A DNA stretch of 64,000 nucleotides, from the NCBI GenBank assembly GCA_900312665.1, contig ONZQ02000003.1, positions 2,667,728-2,731,727 on the forward strand. Direction: 5' to 3'. The notes under the pieces were generated by a model. That model did no database searches. It was given only the letters and a program-made list of their open reading frames with translations, and was not told the origin of the DNA. Every line of letters starts with the position of its first letter. Position 1 is the stretch's first letter. The position numbers and the translations under genes are program-made. Shown piece after piece: positions 23,205 to 35,383 of the stretch. This DNA is from Cephalotrichum gorgonifer. Lineage: Eukaryota; Ascomycota; Sordariomycetes; Microascales; Microascaceae.

Positions 23205-25627
23205 CTACTCCTTATCTGATGCGGACTCCTCGAATATCACGAGTACGGTCCCGGCCTTGCATATATCCTGTTTAGAACTGTTAGCGGCGAAATGAAGGAT
23301 CGAGGGAGCCAAAAAAAAAAGGAAGAAGGGGGAGGGGGAGGGGGTTCGGGACTAGGGACACTCACCCCCTCTTTGTGCGCCAGGCGCTTGATCACCCCAT
23401 CCTGTGGTGACCGGATAACAGTTTCCATCTTCATCGACTCGATCCTGTCCAAGCGTGTTAGTCCCGAGTCGAAAACAACCAGAAGGGGGTATAATAGGTG
23501 TTAAGCAATAATAACCAGATGGGAGGGTTCAGAAGCAAGCTGGGGAGAGGAATAGACTTACACGACCAGTGGCGCTCCCTTCTTAACCTCCTGCCCCACC
23601 TCGACCTCATTCTTTAGCACCTTGCACGGCATCGGCGCAACCACCGACGCCGCAGCCTCCTTCTTCCCCAGCGCCTTCTCCAGCCACGCGGGCGGGAGCA
23701 TCTCCAGCTCGGACTTCTTCCCGTGCTGGAACACCGCCACGGTCGTGATGAGAGGGTTCGCGGCGTCGCGGCCCTTCACGACCGTCGACTCTACCCTCTC
23801 GCCGGGGAAGTACGTGGTCAGGACGCTCTTGCTGGGGGACGCCGCCACCGTGTCGCTCACGACGTTCTCGAAGACGGTCGGGGACGCCGCGCCCTCGCGG
23901 TGCACGGAGACGTCGTAGAGCTGGTTGCCCTTCTGGGTGGCGGACACGCGGACGACCTCCGCCTTCTGGTCCTCCGCATTCGCGACGAGCCTGAAGGCGA
24001 GCTCCCTCTGCGATGTGGCGGGCGCTGGCTCGAAGCCTAGCCCGCCCCCGTGCGGCGACCCCGAGGTAGATGTAGAGGAAGGTGCATCGGACCCGAGCAC
24101 GGCCAGCGCCGCCTGCGCGTAGACCTCGTTGGCGGGTGGTTCGTGCGCGAATAGCGAGTCCCTCCACCTCTCGATGAAGCCCGTCTCGACGTCGCCGGCG
24201 ATGAAGGCCTCCTCGCGGCACAGGCGCTTGAGGAACTCGATGTTTGTGCTCAGGCCGACGACCTCGTAGTCCCTAAGCGCGACCTCCAGGCTGCGAATGG
24301 CCGTCTCGCGGTCCTTCCCGCGCACGATCAGCTTCGCGATCATGCCGTCGTAGGCCTCCGTGACGGTGTCGCCCTCTACGAAGCCGGCGTCGATGCGCAC
24401 GTCGTCGCTCGTCCGGGGCGTGGAGAGGTGGACGAGTTTCCCGGAGTCGGGCATGAAGCCCTTGTCCGGGTTCTCGGCGTAGATCCTAGCCTCGATGGCG
24501 GCGCCGCGCTCCGCGATGCGCGCCGTGATCTCCTCCTGCGTGAGGGGGAGCGCCTCGCCCGCCGCGACGAGGAGCTGCCACTCCACCAGGTCCGTGCCCG
24601 TGACCATCTCGCTGACGGGGTGCTCGACCTGCAGGCGGGTGTTCATCTCCATGAAGTAGAACTTGTTCGTGTCCTTGTCGAGGATGAACTCCACGGTGCC
24701 CGCGCCGACGTAGCCCACGGCCGAGGCCGCCGTCCGCGCTTTCTCCCACAGGTCCAGCCTCGTAGCCTCGTCCAGGTCCGGGGCGGGCGACTCCTCGATG
24801 ACCTTCTGGTGCCGCCGCTGGACGCTGCAGTCGCGCTCGCCCAGCGCGACGCAGTTCCCGCGCTTGTCGGCGAAGACCTGGACCTCGACGTGCCTGGGCC
24901 GCACGATGTACTTCTCCACGAGCATCACCTCGCCGCCCGCGCCGAACGACGCCCTCGCCTCGGCGCGGGCGCTCTGCAGCTGCTGCGCGAAGTCCTCCTC
25001 AGCCATGACGATCCTCATGCCCTTCCCGCCGCCGCCCTTGACGCTCTTCAGCAGGACGGGGAAGCCGACGTCCCTAGCGTGGGCGAGGAGCTGGTCGGCG
25101 CCCTGGTCGGCGCCGTGGTAGCCGGGCACGCAGGGGACGCCGGCGGCCGTCATGATCTCCTTGCTGCGCGCCTTGTCGCCCATGTCGGCCATTGCGCTCG
25201 CGGGGGGCCCGACGAAGATGACGCCGGCGCGCTCGCACTTCTCGGCGAAGGCCGGGTTCTCTGAGAGGAAGCCATAGCCCGGGTGCAGGGCGTGGATGTT
25301 GTGCTTCTTGGCGAGGGACAGGATCTTGTCGCCGTCGAGGTAGGCGGTGGGGGAGCCGAGGGAGAGGGAGAGGGGGCTGCAGGCGGCGTGCTGGGAGGAG
25401 GCGTCCGGGTCGGTGTAGAGGGTTGTCGTGGGGATGCCGAGGCGGTGGGCTGTGCGGTGGATTCGGAGGGCGATTTCGCCGCGGTTGGCGATGAGGAGGG
25501 AGGTTATGGGGGTTACGGGGTGGGTGGATGAGGAGGGAGAGGCGGAGGAGGAGGAGGTCTGGGCGGTGGAGAGGAGACGGCGGGGGTATGGAGAGAAGGG
25601 AAGGCGTGATTTCGCGATTGATCTCAT
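23205..25627 (-). CDS. 3-methylcrotonyl-CoA carboxylase, biotin-containing alpha subunit (mitochondrial)
   Basis: Carboxylates 3-methylcrotonyl-CoA in leucine breakdown, together with a beta subunit not encoded here. Exons 25627-23562, 23444-23366 and 23267-23205 join to 2208 nt (735 aa), close to the usual family length. The N-terminus (RSIAKSRLPF, then PRRLLSTAQ) is Arg/Ser-rich without acid residues, as expected for a mitochondrial presequence. The biotin carboxylase domain (about 50-500) has HPGYGFLSEN, the ATP-grasp loop KGGGGKGMRIV (about 195) and EMNTRLQVEHPVSE (about 326). The biotin carrier domain is split by both introns: exon 1 ends GAPLVV, exon 2 supplies IESMKMET with biotinyl Lys694, and exon 3 (21 codons) begins DICKAGTVLV, completing the lipoyl-like fold. 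ATG 25627 is chosen because it starts the presequence; the open frame continues upstream. It is divergent from the PPOx-fold gene, with 444 bp between starts. Confidence 0.92.
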
Positions 25628-26071
25628 GGTGAAGGTGGAGGACTGGGTATCTTTGGGTGTTTGGGTATAGTAGAGAAAGTCAATTGCGCTGTCTGGGGCG
25701 CAGCTTGGGGGAAGCGAGGGAAGAATTGAAGGAAAGTCGTCCTTCGGGAGTGAAGAACCCCGCGGGGGAAAGGATGCTTGCTGGTCACGATGGGGTTGTG
25801 CTGGGTCGGTCGAGCCGACGATATCCGCTCCCCGCGGCCGCACATTCCCTTGCTCTAATTCAAGTACGTCACTGCCGGGCTTCCCCACATGGATACACCC
25901 GCCCACTATTACCGACTACCCCGCCTTAGTCATCAACCACACCCCGCCGAATCAATGCCTCCCAGCTTTCGCTCCGTTTTGGTGAAGGTGATGGTGATCT
26001 GCATCAACCATCAGGCAAGGGCACGAAGCGACGAACGACGCAGCCACTGACCAGCCATATCCCCATCAACC
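25628..26071. promoter_or_regulatory. Divergent 444-bp promoter region
   Basis: The only DNA between the start codons of the methylcrotonyl-CoA carboxylase gene (minus) and the PPOx-fold gene (plus), so it must hold both 5' leaders and promoters unless these overlap the genes. I see no clear binding-site repeat. Confidence 0.5.
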
Positions 26072-26976
26072 ATGGAGCAGCAAATACCCCTAAACTACGA
26101 GGCCTCGGCCGGCGACACGAACAAGCAGGTGACGACCACGCTGCCGCCCGAGGTCGTGCAGTGCCTCGAGAACGCCCGGTTTGTACGGCAACCCAACCCC
26201 GCGATGCATTGGAACAGCTGCTGAAGAAGAGGACGTGGCTAACATATCTGGGCGACTTGCAGCTTCACCTCGCGACGTGTGTCGATAACATCCCGAACGT
26301 GTCGCTGATGAGCTACACCTACCTCGCCGAGTCGCCGTACTCGTCGTCCCCGGTTATAATAATGACCACCAACAATGAGTCCAAGAAGACGAACAACCTC
26401 CTCGCGAACCAGAACGTCTCGCTCCTGGTCCACGACTGTACGTAGCTTCCGACCCTGGACAGCCCTATTACCCTCCCCCCCCCTATGTGGAATCTAGCCT
26501 TTCCCCCCTCCCCCCTTCCTCGTTCCCCTCCGGGGCCCCAAGAGTTAACTCGTCCCGTCGCAGGGGTCTCCCACCGACCGAGTCGCCGCCTATCGGGTGG
26601 CTCCCCGCACCCTCCCCCCTCCTCCCTCGCATCCCTCCTCCAGAACCTAAACTCCGAGGCCATGTCCTCCATATCCGCGACGATAAACGGGTCCGCGACC
26701 CTGCTTCCGCCCTCGTACCCCGAAGAGCGCTACTACCGCGAGCGGCACCTCGAGAACAACACCTTCTCCGACCCGTTCTCATCGGCGCCGTCAAGGGACG
26801 ACGCCCTGGAGAACGGTACTGGGACGCAGGATGGGGAGAGGGAGTGTTTCGTTGCGGGGGACGACGTCAGGGTCGTGGTCGTCGATATTAAGGACGTGAG
26901 GATCAGTGATTGGAAGGGCGGGGTCAGGGACTGGGTGATTGTCAGGGAGGGGGAGATGGTTAATGGGGTGCGGTAG
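26072..26976 (+). CDS. PPOx-fold flavin-binding protein (pyridoxamine 5'-phosphate oxidase-related)
   Basis: Three exons, 26072-26182, 26263-26437 and 26564-26976, join to 699 nt (232 aa). Introns are 80 and 126 nt with GTACGG and GTACGT donors. The protein resembles the uncharacterised fungal family of yeast YLR456W/YPR172W, related to pyridoxamine phosphate oxidase and expected to bind FMN as a dimer. Visible family features are LHLATCVDNIPNVSLM at the exon 1-2 junction, IIMTTNNESKKTNNL (probable flavin phosphate contact) and NVSLLVHDW across the second junction. The C-terminal part (about 165-232) has FVAGDDVRVVVVDIKDVRISD. The substrate is unknown; true pyridoxamine phosphate oxidase activity should not be assumed. 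Confidence 0.82.
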
Positions 26977-28284
26977 TGCGAGGTGTCTGAGGTTGGGATT
27001 TTATGGAAACGACACCGGGGATGTAGGGAAATCGTGCAGATTGGGATAGGTCACTAAACTAGTGTATACGATGTACGAGGCTTAAGGATGGAATCAGCGA
27101 GTGGTCTCGGTGCTTCCGATGCCCAGAGCTCCTGTCTTGACTCTGGGATTCCCGGCGCTTCCGAAGGAATGGCGGAGGAGGTACGACTCTCCGAATACTT
27201 GGTATCCTATCCCAAGTATCCTGTTCATCGCCGGGATTCTCTGTCCTCTTCCCACCTTATCATTTCCCACATGTCTTTCTTTCCCCCTACCCGCCAGAAA
27301 TTTGACTTCTGGGTTGAAAATGCGTCCGATCGGCCAATATATTGAGCATAACCCTCCCCCTTCTGGCCTTCGCGGATGACACCCGCCCCTCTGCGGGCTC
27401 CACCACGACCAACACCCACGCGAACCCGGGGTATCCCGTTGTCTCTCCCGTGCAGGATCCTCCATCGCCGACTGTGAGGTTCCCGTGGAGGATTTCTTAA
27501 AGGGGTGGTGTATACCACCGCCGGTTTGGCACGGCAGACCCACCACCCTTGGCCCCCGAAGGTGGAAATCCCGTGCGGAATGTGGAGTCTATTTGTAGGG
27601 CTACCAACGGTGTCCTTTTCTCCGCTGGCGTTCTACGACATGAAGCGTACTTGTACAAGTAGTGTTAATACAGGTCCGGGGGGATTCCCAGTACGCGTAA
27701 GCGTGGCAGGGTTCAAGGGTTGACGTCACATCCCTGGTATGAAATAGTAAGCGAGCGATGAGGTTAACCCAACCCACACCGCAACCAAGAGAGCAACATC
27801 CTTGTCAATCTGCATTAGAACGAACTATAACCGATCGGATTTCGTTCAGGCTTATACAAGTAAGGGCAAGTAATAGAGGCTTAGTCTCAATATGCTTACA
27901 GACTAAGAAACTAGCTCCCACGTCAGCTTGACAACCAACTCTAACACCAGCATTGAACAATCAATGCACTACAAGAACGTTGGTAGATTGGTCTTTCGCC
28001 CGTGGACGGAAAGGCCAAGCAGACAGAGCATGAAGAGAGGAGGTACTACAGTATGGGTATAATGACATTCATAACCTAAAGGATATCATTCATAAGCTTA
28101 GGTCCTTGTACCTGCGTGGACATACAAACACGCGCCAACTCATCTCCGCCTATCTGTATTTGTACTGTGACCACGAGCCGAACCTTCCGAACCCAGAGTT
28201 TCCCGTCCCTGTAGCACAATATAGTAGCAAGTGAGAAACGATCAACCCGCCGCAACGGATGGAAACCAACCAAGTTAAAAACGC
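26977..28284. other. Intergenic region
   Basis: Between the convergent 3' ends of the PPOx-fold gene and the PTH11-like gene. Short overlapping frames only; nothing recognised. Confidence 0.5.
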
Positions 28285-29965
28285 TCATCTCCGCAGCTGT
28301 GCGTCCCGACCCTGCGCCGCCCCCAAGTCCACCAAATCTATGGCGCTCTCCGAGCGGCCCCTCTCCATATCAAACCACTCTATCGCGCCCCCGACCTTGT
28401 GCTCGCCCGAGAGACGACGCGCCGCCGCGCCGGAACCATAGGAGCCCCCGAAGCCGTCGTGGGGGTCGGTCTTAGTACCCTGGCCACTCGGCGCGCCGTA
28501 GTCGACGTCGCGGCCCTGCTGGCTCCGGCCGTAGGGGTTGTTGCTGCCGGCGGCGACGTAGGAGCTCGGCACCTGGCCGTCGGTGCTGTCGGACAGGAGT
28601 TTGAGCTTGCGGAGAAGGGGCCGCAGCGCGCCGAGGGACGAGGCGGAGAGGGCGAGGCCGATCTCCGACGTCGACCAGATGGCGAGGTCGGTGAAGTTGT
28701 AGAGGTAGTCTGGGTTCTCTAGGAGGCCGGCCGCGTAGGGGAGACGCACGATTGTCGCGACGGAGGCGCTGGAGATAGGGAGAGGGGTTATCGTTAGCTT
28801 TATCTCTGGTAGGAAGATGGTCGAGAATTTCTTCTTAATACCAGCGCGGAGGTTACCGGGGGCGGAAGAGGAGAAGGTGAGGGAGAGTTTTCTGGAATAT
28901 GAAAACTAGGAGCACAATAGGAGACACATACATCGAGCCCATGGCTAGAACGCAGCACACCGACGCCTTTGTCCTCCGATCCAGCCTCGCATTCCACAGC
29001 AGAATCATGGGGAGGATCGCCAGCGTCCAGTCGACGATGACGGTCATCAGCGAGGCTATGAAGGTCGGATAGGTGGCCCAGCCGGCATCGTTTATGTGGC
29101 CCGTCGCGGGTGGGTTCGGGGCGTAGCGCAGCCAGTAGTAGTCGACGGGCTGGGCGGACAGGATGGCGAGGATGAAGTAGAAGATGTTGAAGAGACCGAC
29201 GGCGACCAGCATCGTGCGGATGGTGATCTTCATCCAGCGGATGTGGGAGCATATGCGGAGGAGGAAGAGGCCCACGACGAACTTTGTCAGGGTCGAGATG
29301 AGGATGTAGAGCCACGTGGAGATGTGGCGCCACATGAACGCCACGGAGCGGTTTTCGGGGGGCACGTCGACGAGGTGGTGGCCGAGGCCGTAGTGGACGG
29401 CGGTGAGGGCGAATGCGGTGAAGACCATGTATAGGACCTAGTCGGCAGGCTGGGTTAGCTCTGCTGGTGGTAGTGTAACTACGGGGGGTAGAGAGGGCAT
29501 GAGAGAGGTGAATAATAGCGTGTGTGGCGTATTGAGTAGAGTTGTGGTGAGGTGAGGTGAGTGAGTGAGGTAGGATGAGTAAGGTAGGGCGAGTGAGGTG
29601 AGTGAGAGAAGGTAAGTAAGGCAAAGTGAGTGAGGCAAGTTAAGTAAGGCAAAGTGAGTATGGTGAAGTGAGGTGAAATGAGTGAGGCGAGATAAACTGG
29701 TGAGTGACATGAGGTCAAGGTAGGGGCAGGGCAAGCGAAGAAGAGGCAAGAAGAGGAGGCAAGAAGAAGAGGATGCGCTCACCAACGTCACCACCGCCAG
29801 CCAATCCTCGACTTCAAACCGCTTGACGATAAACTTCATGGTATAACATCTTAACCCAACCGTCGTGACGCAGAGTATGAGAAGGAAGATGAGCACCGCC
29901 TGGAGTTGCGGCCCGCGGTTGTCCAACATGGCCGCGGCCGTGTGTACGCCCTCGCTCTCACTCAC
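28285..29965 (-). CDS. PTH11/SAT4-like seven-helix integral membrane protein (fungal rhodopsin-fold domain)
   Basis: Exons 29965-29783, 29437-28932 and 28768-28285 join to 1173 nt (390 aa). The family contains the Magnaporthe receptor Pth11 and many uncharacterised plasma-membrane proteins; here a CFEM domain is absent and the ligand is unknown. Seven hydrophobic helices are visible, beginning with LQAVLIFLLILCVTTVGLR (about 21-39) and followed by RFEVEDWLAVV, the family motif after helix 1. Later landmarks are TKFVVGLFLLRIC, ILSAQPVDYYW and VDWTLAILPMILLWNARLD. The exon 2-3 join gives AMGSIASVATIVRLPY, and the last helix is followed by GALRPLLRKL, both standard for the family. The tail (about 310-390) is hydrophilic, Gly/Ser-rich and cytosolic. 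The first intron is unusually long (345 nt) and built of short repeats. Confidence 0.88.
29438..29782 (-). repeat. Repeat-filled intron of the PTH11-like gene
   Basis: The 345-nt first intron is largely a degenerate tandem array of GTGAG/GTAAG-like units as read on the plus strand (ACTCACCT-like in the gene sense). On the sense strand it starts with the GTGAGC donor and ends with GCTAACC and a TAG acceptor, so splicing signals remain at the true ends. Confidence 0.8.
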
Positions 29966-31933
29966 TCTCTATCCCTACCTCTCTCGCTCTGTCTCTCTCT
30001 CTATCTCTCTCGCGTAAGGGGAGGCGGGTTAGCTGTTGGCCTTTCACTTCCTTGAATTGTTAGAAGTGGACGGGCCGCCGCCATTCAAGTAAGAAGAGAA
30101 AGGCGACATATTTTGGTGAATGACATAGATTGAAACTATCAGTGGTGCAGACGATGCTGATGCGGGCGTTGCGAGTGCCGGGGATGCTTTTATCTTTCAC
30201 ACACAAAACATGGAACCAGGCCAGTACCAAAGTAGAAACATGATCCGAATACGCCGTCACTTGGAGTAAAAGGATGATGCGATAGTCACTTCTCGAGGGC
30301 GGCAGCCCCACCGCATTTGCACATGTCAAAAAATCCACGAAGTGGATAACATGCGGTTTCTTGCAGGAAACCAGATACCCACATGAAACCAAGGAAGGGG
30401 GGAAGAGAGGGGCGGAATCGTTCCAATGCTACGGAATCGTTCCAATGATGCCCCCCATTGTCGGTAAATATCCCTAATCGGGACTTCACGTCGTATTATA
30501 AGTGGTGTAGTGGTGTAAACTATGGGGGACTTTCGATACTGCAGGGATGATGGACCCATGCAAGCGCCTTGGACTTACACCTGCTTGTCCAAGTAATCGA
30601 CCGACACAATACTACCTCCATTCACTAGGACGGAACCGCATTATACAAGTGTGGCTCCGCTCTGCCCCTCGACGGTTAGATGTCAGTGCGCTCGCCCTGT
30701 GAACTAACTATATCAGGGCAAGACGTATCTATTTGTTCACCGGCCTGTCCGCCAATAGGCTCCACCTTCTGAGCCATGCGTGCCTGCTGGGCCCATAAAA
30801 AGGCGAAAATACTACCCCAGCAGATCATAATTGTCCAAGTATTAATACTGAGTAAGTGCTCGTAAGCGTATGGTAAGGTAAACCTACCGCAGGCGGGGCT
30901 AGGGTAGGAAGAGGGTCGTCGAGGCATTTATTTGGGTCCGCCTGATGGTTAGTTAGTCTACGAAGCTCGGTGGCCATCCTTATCACGGAGAGTCTGATGC
31001 TACTTGCCTGCTCCCCACCTGTATCATATTGGCATTTCATACGTGAAAGATGTGGCTAGGTTCGTTTTCATACTCGTGTCACCGTTGTGGGCTTGGTGTA
31101 TGTCAAAAAGGACATGGCGCAGACTCCGTATAGCCCATGTGGCTTGTGCACGTGGAAGCACTAACTACTCCATAATGCTTCTCAGACGCCCGTCGTTTTA
31201 ACGCAGCTTATCTCGGATGGAAGCTTCCCGGCTCCATGGTCAGAGGGTCTCTGGGTTGAATGTATCACCATACTCACTTCCCACCGCCGTGGGCGGGAAC
31301 TCAACGCCGTCCTGGCGCACCCGAACACAACACAAGTTACAGTAACACCACTATTTACTTCGTGACCGCGCACCTGGCAAGGCTAGATTACTTGTAAAGA
31401 TATCATCTATCACATGCCCACGTGTCTCAGCGCCGTGGCAGGGGGGGTTGGGGGAGGAGCTAATCCCTACTCGTCACCATATCGTTAGTGTGAGTGTCAG
31501 TGCCGAAATTACTCGGCATTTAGGCGCGAAAGGCTGAGTGAGGAGGAACGGTTAGTCTCAAGGATATCAGATATCTCGTAGTAACCACGTCACTTTGATA
31601 ACAACCAACAAGGAGAAAAAACGGATTCTAGTTGCGAAAAAAGACTTTTATTACCCTATTCCTCCAACGGAAGAAAAGAAAGCTAGAAAAAAAAACGAGA
31701 AAACGCAGCTCATGACAAAGAAATAAGTCCCATGCCTCTATACTCTATGCCCGGTTTATAAAACCAAAAACCGAAAAAAAAACATTTCAAGACCCAAGAA
31801 AGCCCCAAACAAAAGCCATTCATAAACATGCTTCCTGAGTCAACGAAATCATAAACGTCTCCTCTATATGCATTCCCCGAGCTCCCCTTCCACATGTAAC
31901 ATGAACGCACGCACACTCTCTCCCCGCTAAAAC
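29966..31933. other. Intergenic region upstream of the PTH11-like gene
   Basis: About 2 kb. A short CT-repeat tract at 29955-30010 lies just upstream of the PTH11-like start. A minus-strand frame at 30676-30927 contains a hydrophobic stretch but could not be joined to a start. Nothing else is supported. Confidence 0.5.
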
Positions 31934-34900
31934 TTACGCCTCATCATCCGTGTCGGGATACCGCGGGGTCCCCTTGGGCGAGTTCAGCCAGTCGATATAC
32001 CTCAGGCGCCTCCTGACCTCCCTCTCCTTCAGTTCCTTCTTCGTCATCTTCTTCTTCTTCTTCGACTTGAACTTGAGCGGCGTGTCCTCGTCGCCCGAGT
32101 TGACGGCGCTGCTGACCGCGCTGGCCGCCGCGCTGTTCGCCGCCGTCGTCGCCAGGCTGGGCGGCACGCTCGACGCCGCACCCTCGTCCTCGAGCGGGGT
32201 GTGCCTGTCGGCCGAGGGGCCGCGGTACGTGACGTGGCCGTCCTTGACGTGGAAGTGCTCGTTGCACACGGAGCCCACGAACTCCTCGTTGTGGGAGATC
32301 ATGATGACGCCGCCCTTGAAGGTCTGCACGGCCGACGCGAGGCCGCCGAGGGAGTCGCGGTCCAAGAAGTTGGTGGGCTCGTCAAGGACTAGCACGTGGG
32401 GGTTTTGCCACCTTTATTTCTCGGGTTAGCATCTTTTGATTTTTAAGCGGGGAGTGGTGTCGGGATTTGGGGTTAGGAATGGATTAGGGGAGGGCGGAGA
32501 GAGAAGAAGAAGAAGAGGAGAAAAAACTTACATGGCTCCGGCAAGGACGACCTTCACCTTCTGTCCACCGGAAAGACCGCCGATCTCGTTATGGTTCGCA
32601 ATCTCCGGGTCGAGACCCAGGTCCTCAAAGTGCTTCGAAATGACCGAGGGCGTCAGGTCCCTGTAGCCCAGACCCTCCCTCGACGCCTCGTGGTCGTCGA
32701 ACTCCTGCACCAGCTTGTCGAACCCGAGCTCCAGAAGCGTCTCGCGCGAGATGAAGGTGTTGTGCTTGGGGATCATGCCCCTCCACTTGACCTCGTACCG
32801 GAAGCTCTTGTTGTACTTGGCCCTACCGATCAGCGCCTCGATCTGCTTCGGCGGCTTCCCGTCGCCCAGGTCGACGGGCTTCTCCATCTGCTCGCGGTCC
32901 TTGTCGCTCAGCAGGCGCGTGCTCTTCATGTGCACCTCGCGGTCGTCGCCGTGGGCGTACCGCCACTGGAGGTACTGGTTCGGCGTCTTCTCGAGGTGCA
33001 TCTCCACGTGCTCAAGCGCGTGCTGCTTGATGTACCCGATACGGAGGTTGGGGTGCTTCTCCACGCGGCCGACGGAGGGCGTCAGCTCGCCCGTCAGCAG
33101 CTTAATCATGGTCGACTTGCCGGCTCCGTTGGGGCCGATGATGGCCACGCGAGACGACAGCGTGAGCTGGCACGACGCGTCGTAGAGGTTGGGCTTCGAC
33201 GCGCCGGGGTAGGTGTAGGTGACGTTGGTCATCTTCAGGATGGCGCGCGTGGCCGACTTGACGCCGGTGAGGATGCCGGGGGGCGGGAACTTGAACTGGA
33301 CCTGCGACTCGGCGAGGGAGTAGTAACTCTTGGCCTCGGGCTTCTGCTTGACGAAGGCCGCGAGGTTGCCGCGGTAGTGGCCGAGCTTCTTGTTGGGCTC
33401 GTAGTGGTAGATGTCGGTCGTCACGGCGTCGAGGAAGCCCGAGTCGTGGGACACGATGAGAGAGGTGATCTCCGGGTGGCTGACGAGGTAGTTCTCCAGC
33501 CACTTGACGTTCTCGACGTCCAAGTGGTTGGTAGGTTCGTCGAGCAGGAGGACGTCGGCGTGCTTGAGGATGGCGCGGGAGAGCGCGAGCTTCATCTTCC
33601 AACCACCAGAGAGCGACCCGACCTTCTGGCTCTGGCGGCCCTCGGGGCCGGACGTGAAGCCGAACTCGGAGAGGACCTGGACGATGCGGTCCTGGCCTTC
33701 CTTGGCGATGTCGGGGTCCTTGGAGATGAACTCCAGGATGCTGATCTCGGCGTCCTCGCCCTGGTTGTGCTCGACGTAGAAGGTCTTGAGGACGTCCTGC
33801 GGCGGGAAGCCCTCGAGCTTGCCGGAGGCGATACTCTTCATAAGGGTCGACTTTCCGGCACCGTTGCGTCCGCACAGGCCGTAGCGGTGGCCCTTTAGGA
33901 GGCGGAGGTTGGTGTGGGAGAGCAGGAGCATACCGCCGTACGCGAGCGAGAAGTCGGCGTTGACGATCTCGATCTCGCCGTCGTCCTCCTTCTCCGGCTC
34001 GCCGAACTTGCGCTTGTCCTCGGCGAGGTAGTACTCCTGGACGGCCTTCGCGACGGCGTCGTGGGCGCCAGGTTCCTGCATGAGGCCCTTGAGGTAGGGG
34101 CCGATCCTCGCGGCGATCCTCGTGATGTGGCGGTGGTTGACGTCCTCGGCCACCATCTCAGCTATGTACGGCCTCGCCACCTCGAAGAGGGCGCGCTGGG
34201 CAAAGCTGATACCGATGTTCTTGCGGATCTGCTCGTCGATGCGGGCGGCGACGTCGGCGGGGGCGACGCGCTCGATGACCTTGTCGTTGTCGCCCATGGC
34301 CTTGTCGATGACGGCGAGGGCGCGGTCGGCGAGCTCACGGACCTCGGGCTGGGAGGCGCGGTCGGAGACGCCCTTGACACCGGGCTTCAGCTTGGGGAGG
34401 AAGGCGCGGGCCTCGACGGGGTCGTGGACGAGCTTGGTCAGGTTCTCCACCACGACGACCGTCTGGCGGAGCACTTCCTGCGAGGTGGTCGGGGTGTTGA
34501 GCGAGCGCTCGAGGAGCGGGGTGAGGAGGGCGAGGACGGGGGAGGTGACGACGGCGACGAAGGTGGTGTGGGAGAGGGCGTGGATGGCCTTCTGGAGGGT
34601 GGCGGTCGAGGGCTTCTGCATGGTCTCGATGAGGAGCGGGATGCGGGGGGCGACGTCGTCGTTGGAGAGGAGGGCGGTCAGGGAGGTCATGGTGGCGACG
34701 GCCTGCTTCTCGACCTCGGACTTGAGGTCATGCATGGCGGCCTCGACGACGGGGATCAGGCCGGCGAGCTTAGTGCCCATGATCTCACGGAGGAGGTCCT
34801 TCTCGGCCGCCTCCTCCTTAGTGGTGCCCACGGTGATCAGGGCCTTCTCGGCCATGCGCTGGAGGAGCTTGAGGGCCGAGACGGTGCCCTGCCACTTGCC

Positions 34901-35383
34901 CGACTTCTTGGAAAGGCGCTGGGCGAGCACGGGGAGCAGGCCGACGGCAAGGGCCTCGGCGGAGAGGTTGGCGAACAGGGCGTCGAGACCGTACTGGGCA
35001 GCGTCGCGCACGACGGAACCCTTGTCGGGGAGGGCATCGAAGGCGATGTTCACGAGTCCGCCGTCCTGTAGGAGGATGACGACCTCGCTTATGGGCTGGC
35101 CCGGGGGGAAGCGCTCGAATATGGCGCCGAGGAGGTTCTGGGCGCCCTCCCTCCTGAGTCCGCTCTTCTTATCGGCGGCGGCCTTCTTGAGCTCGGCGAT
35201 GACGCCGTACGAGGCCAGGCCGGCGCACCCCGTGGAGTTGAGGAGCAGCTCGCAGAGGGCGTATGCGGCGTCGACGGATGCGGCCGAGGTCTTTGCGTTG
35301 AAGACTGTCTCGAGGAAGGCCGAGACATCCTCCTGGGCGGGCGGGGGAGCCCCATCGTGGGCGACCACCATGGGCGGCGTCAT
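31934..35383 (-). CDS. New1/Elf1-type ABCF ATPase (eEF3-related ribosome-associated factor)
   Basis: Cytosolic ATPase that acts on ribosomes; yeast New1 supports translation termination/recycling on some stop contexts and 40S biogenesis. Exons 35383-32532 and 32411-31934 join to 3330 nt (1109 aa). HEAT-like repeats occupy about 1-430. ABC1 has Walker A GRNGAGKST (about 504), signature LSGGWKMKL (about 590) and LLLDEPTNHLD. ABC2 has Walker A GPNGAGKST (about 748), an inserted chromodomain-like segment (YEVKWRG), LSGGQKVKVVLAGAM, then LDEPTNFLDRDS after the intron. I assign New1/Elf1 rather than eEF3 because of FPPPGILTGVK, FDDHEASREGLGYRDLTPSVI and the C-terminus RRLRYIDWLNSPKGTP..DTDDEA; eEF3 has a different Lys-rich end. 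The Asn/Tyr/Gln prion-like N-terminus of S. cerevisiae New1 is absent. The open frame runs upstream to 35542, but its extra residues are Lys-rich leader-like, so ATG 35383 is preferred. Confidence 0.92.

Noticed and set aside
24428..25264. 278-codon plus-strand frame opposite the carboxylase gene
   Set aside because: Shadow frame with Leu/Arg/Ala/Asp bias, overlapping the conserved biotin carboxylase domain.
30676..30927. Minus-strand frame with a hydrophobic stretch (WTIMICWGSIFAFLWAQQ)
   Set aside because: I tried to join it to an upstream ATG exon (about 30980); the phases do not match and the implied intron is only about 40 nt.
31934..35383. Canonical translation elongation factor eEF3
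   Set aside because: Linker and C-terminal motifs match New1/Elf1, and the Lys-rich eEF3 tail is absent.
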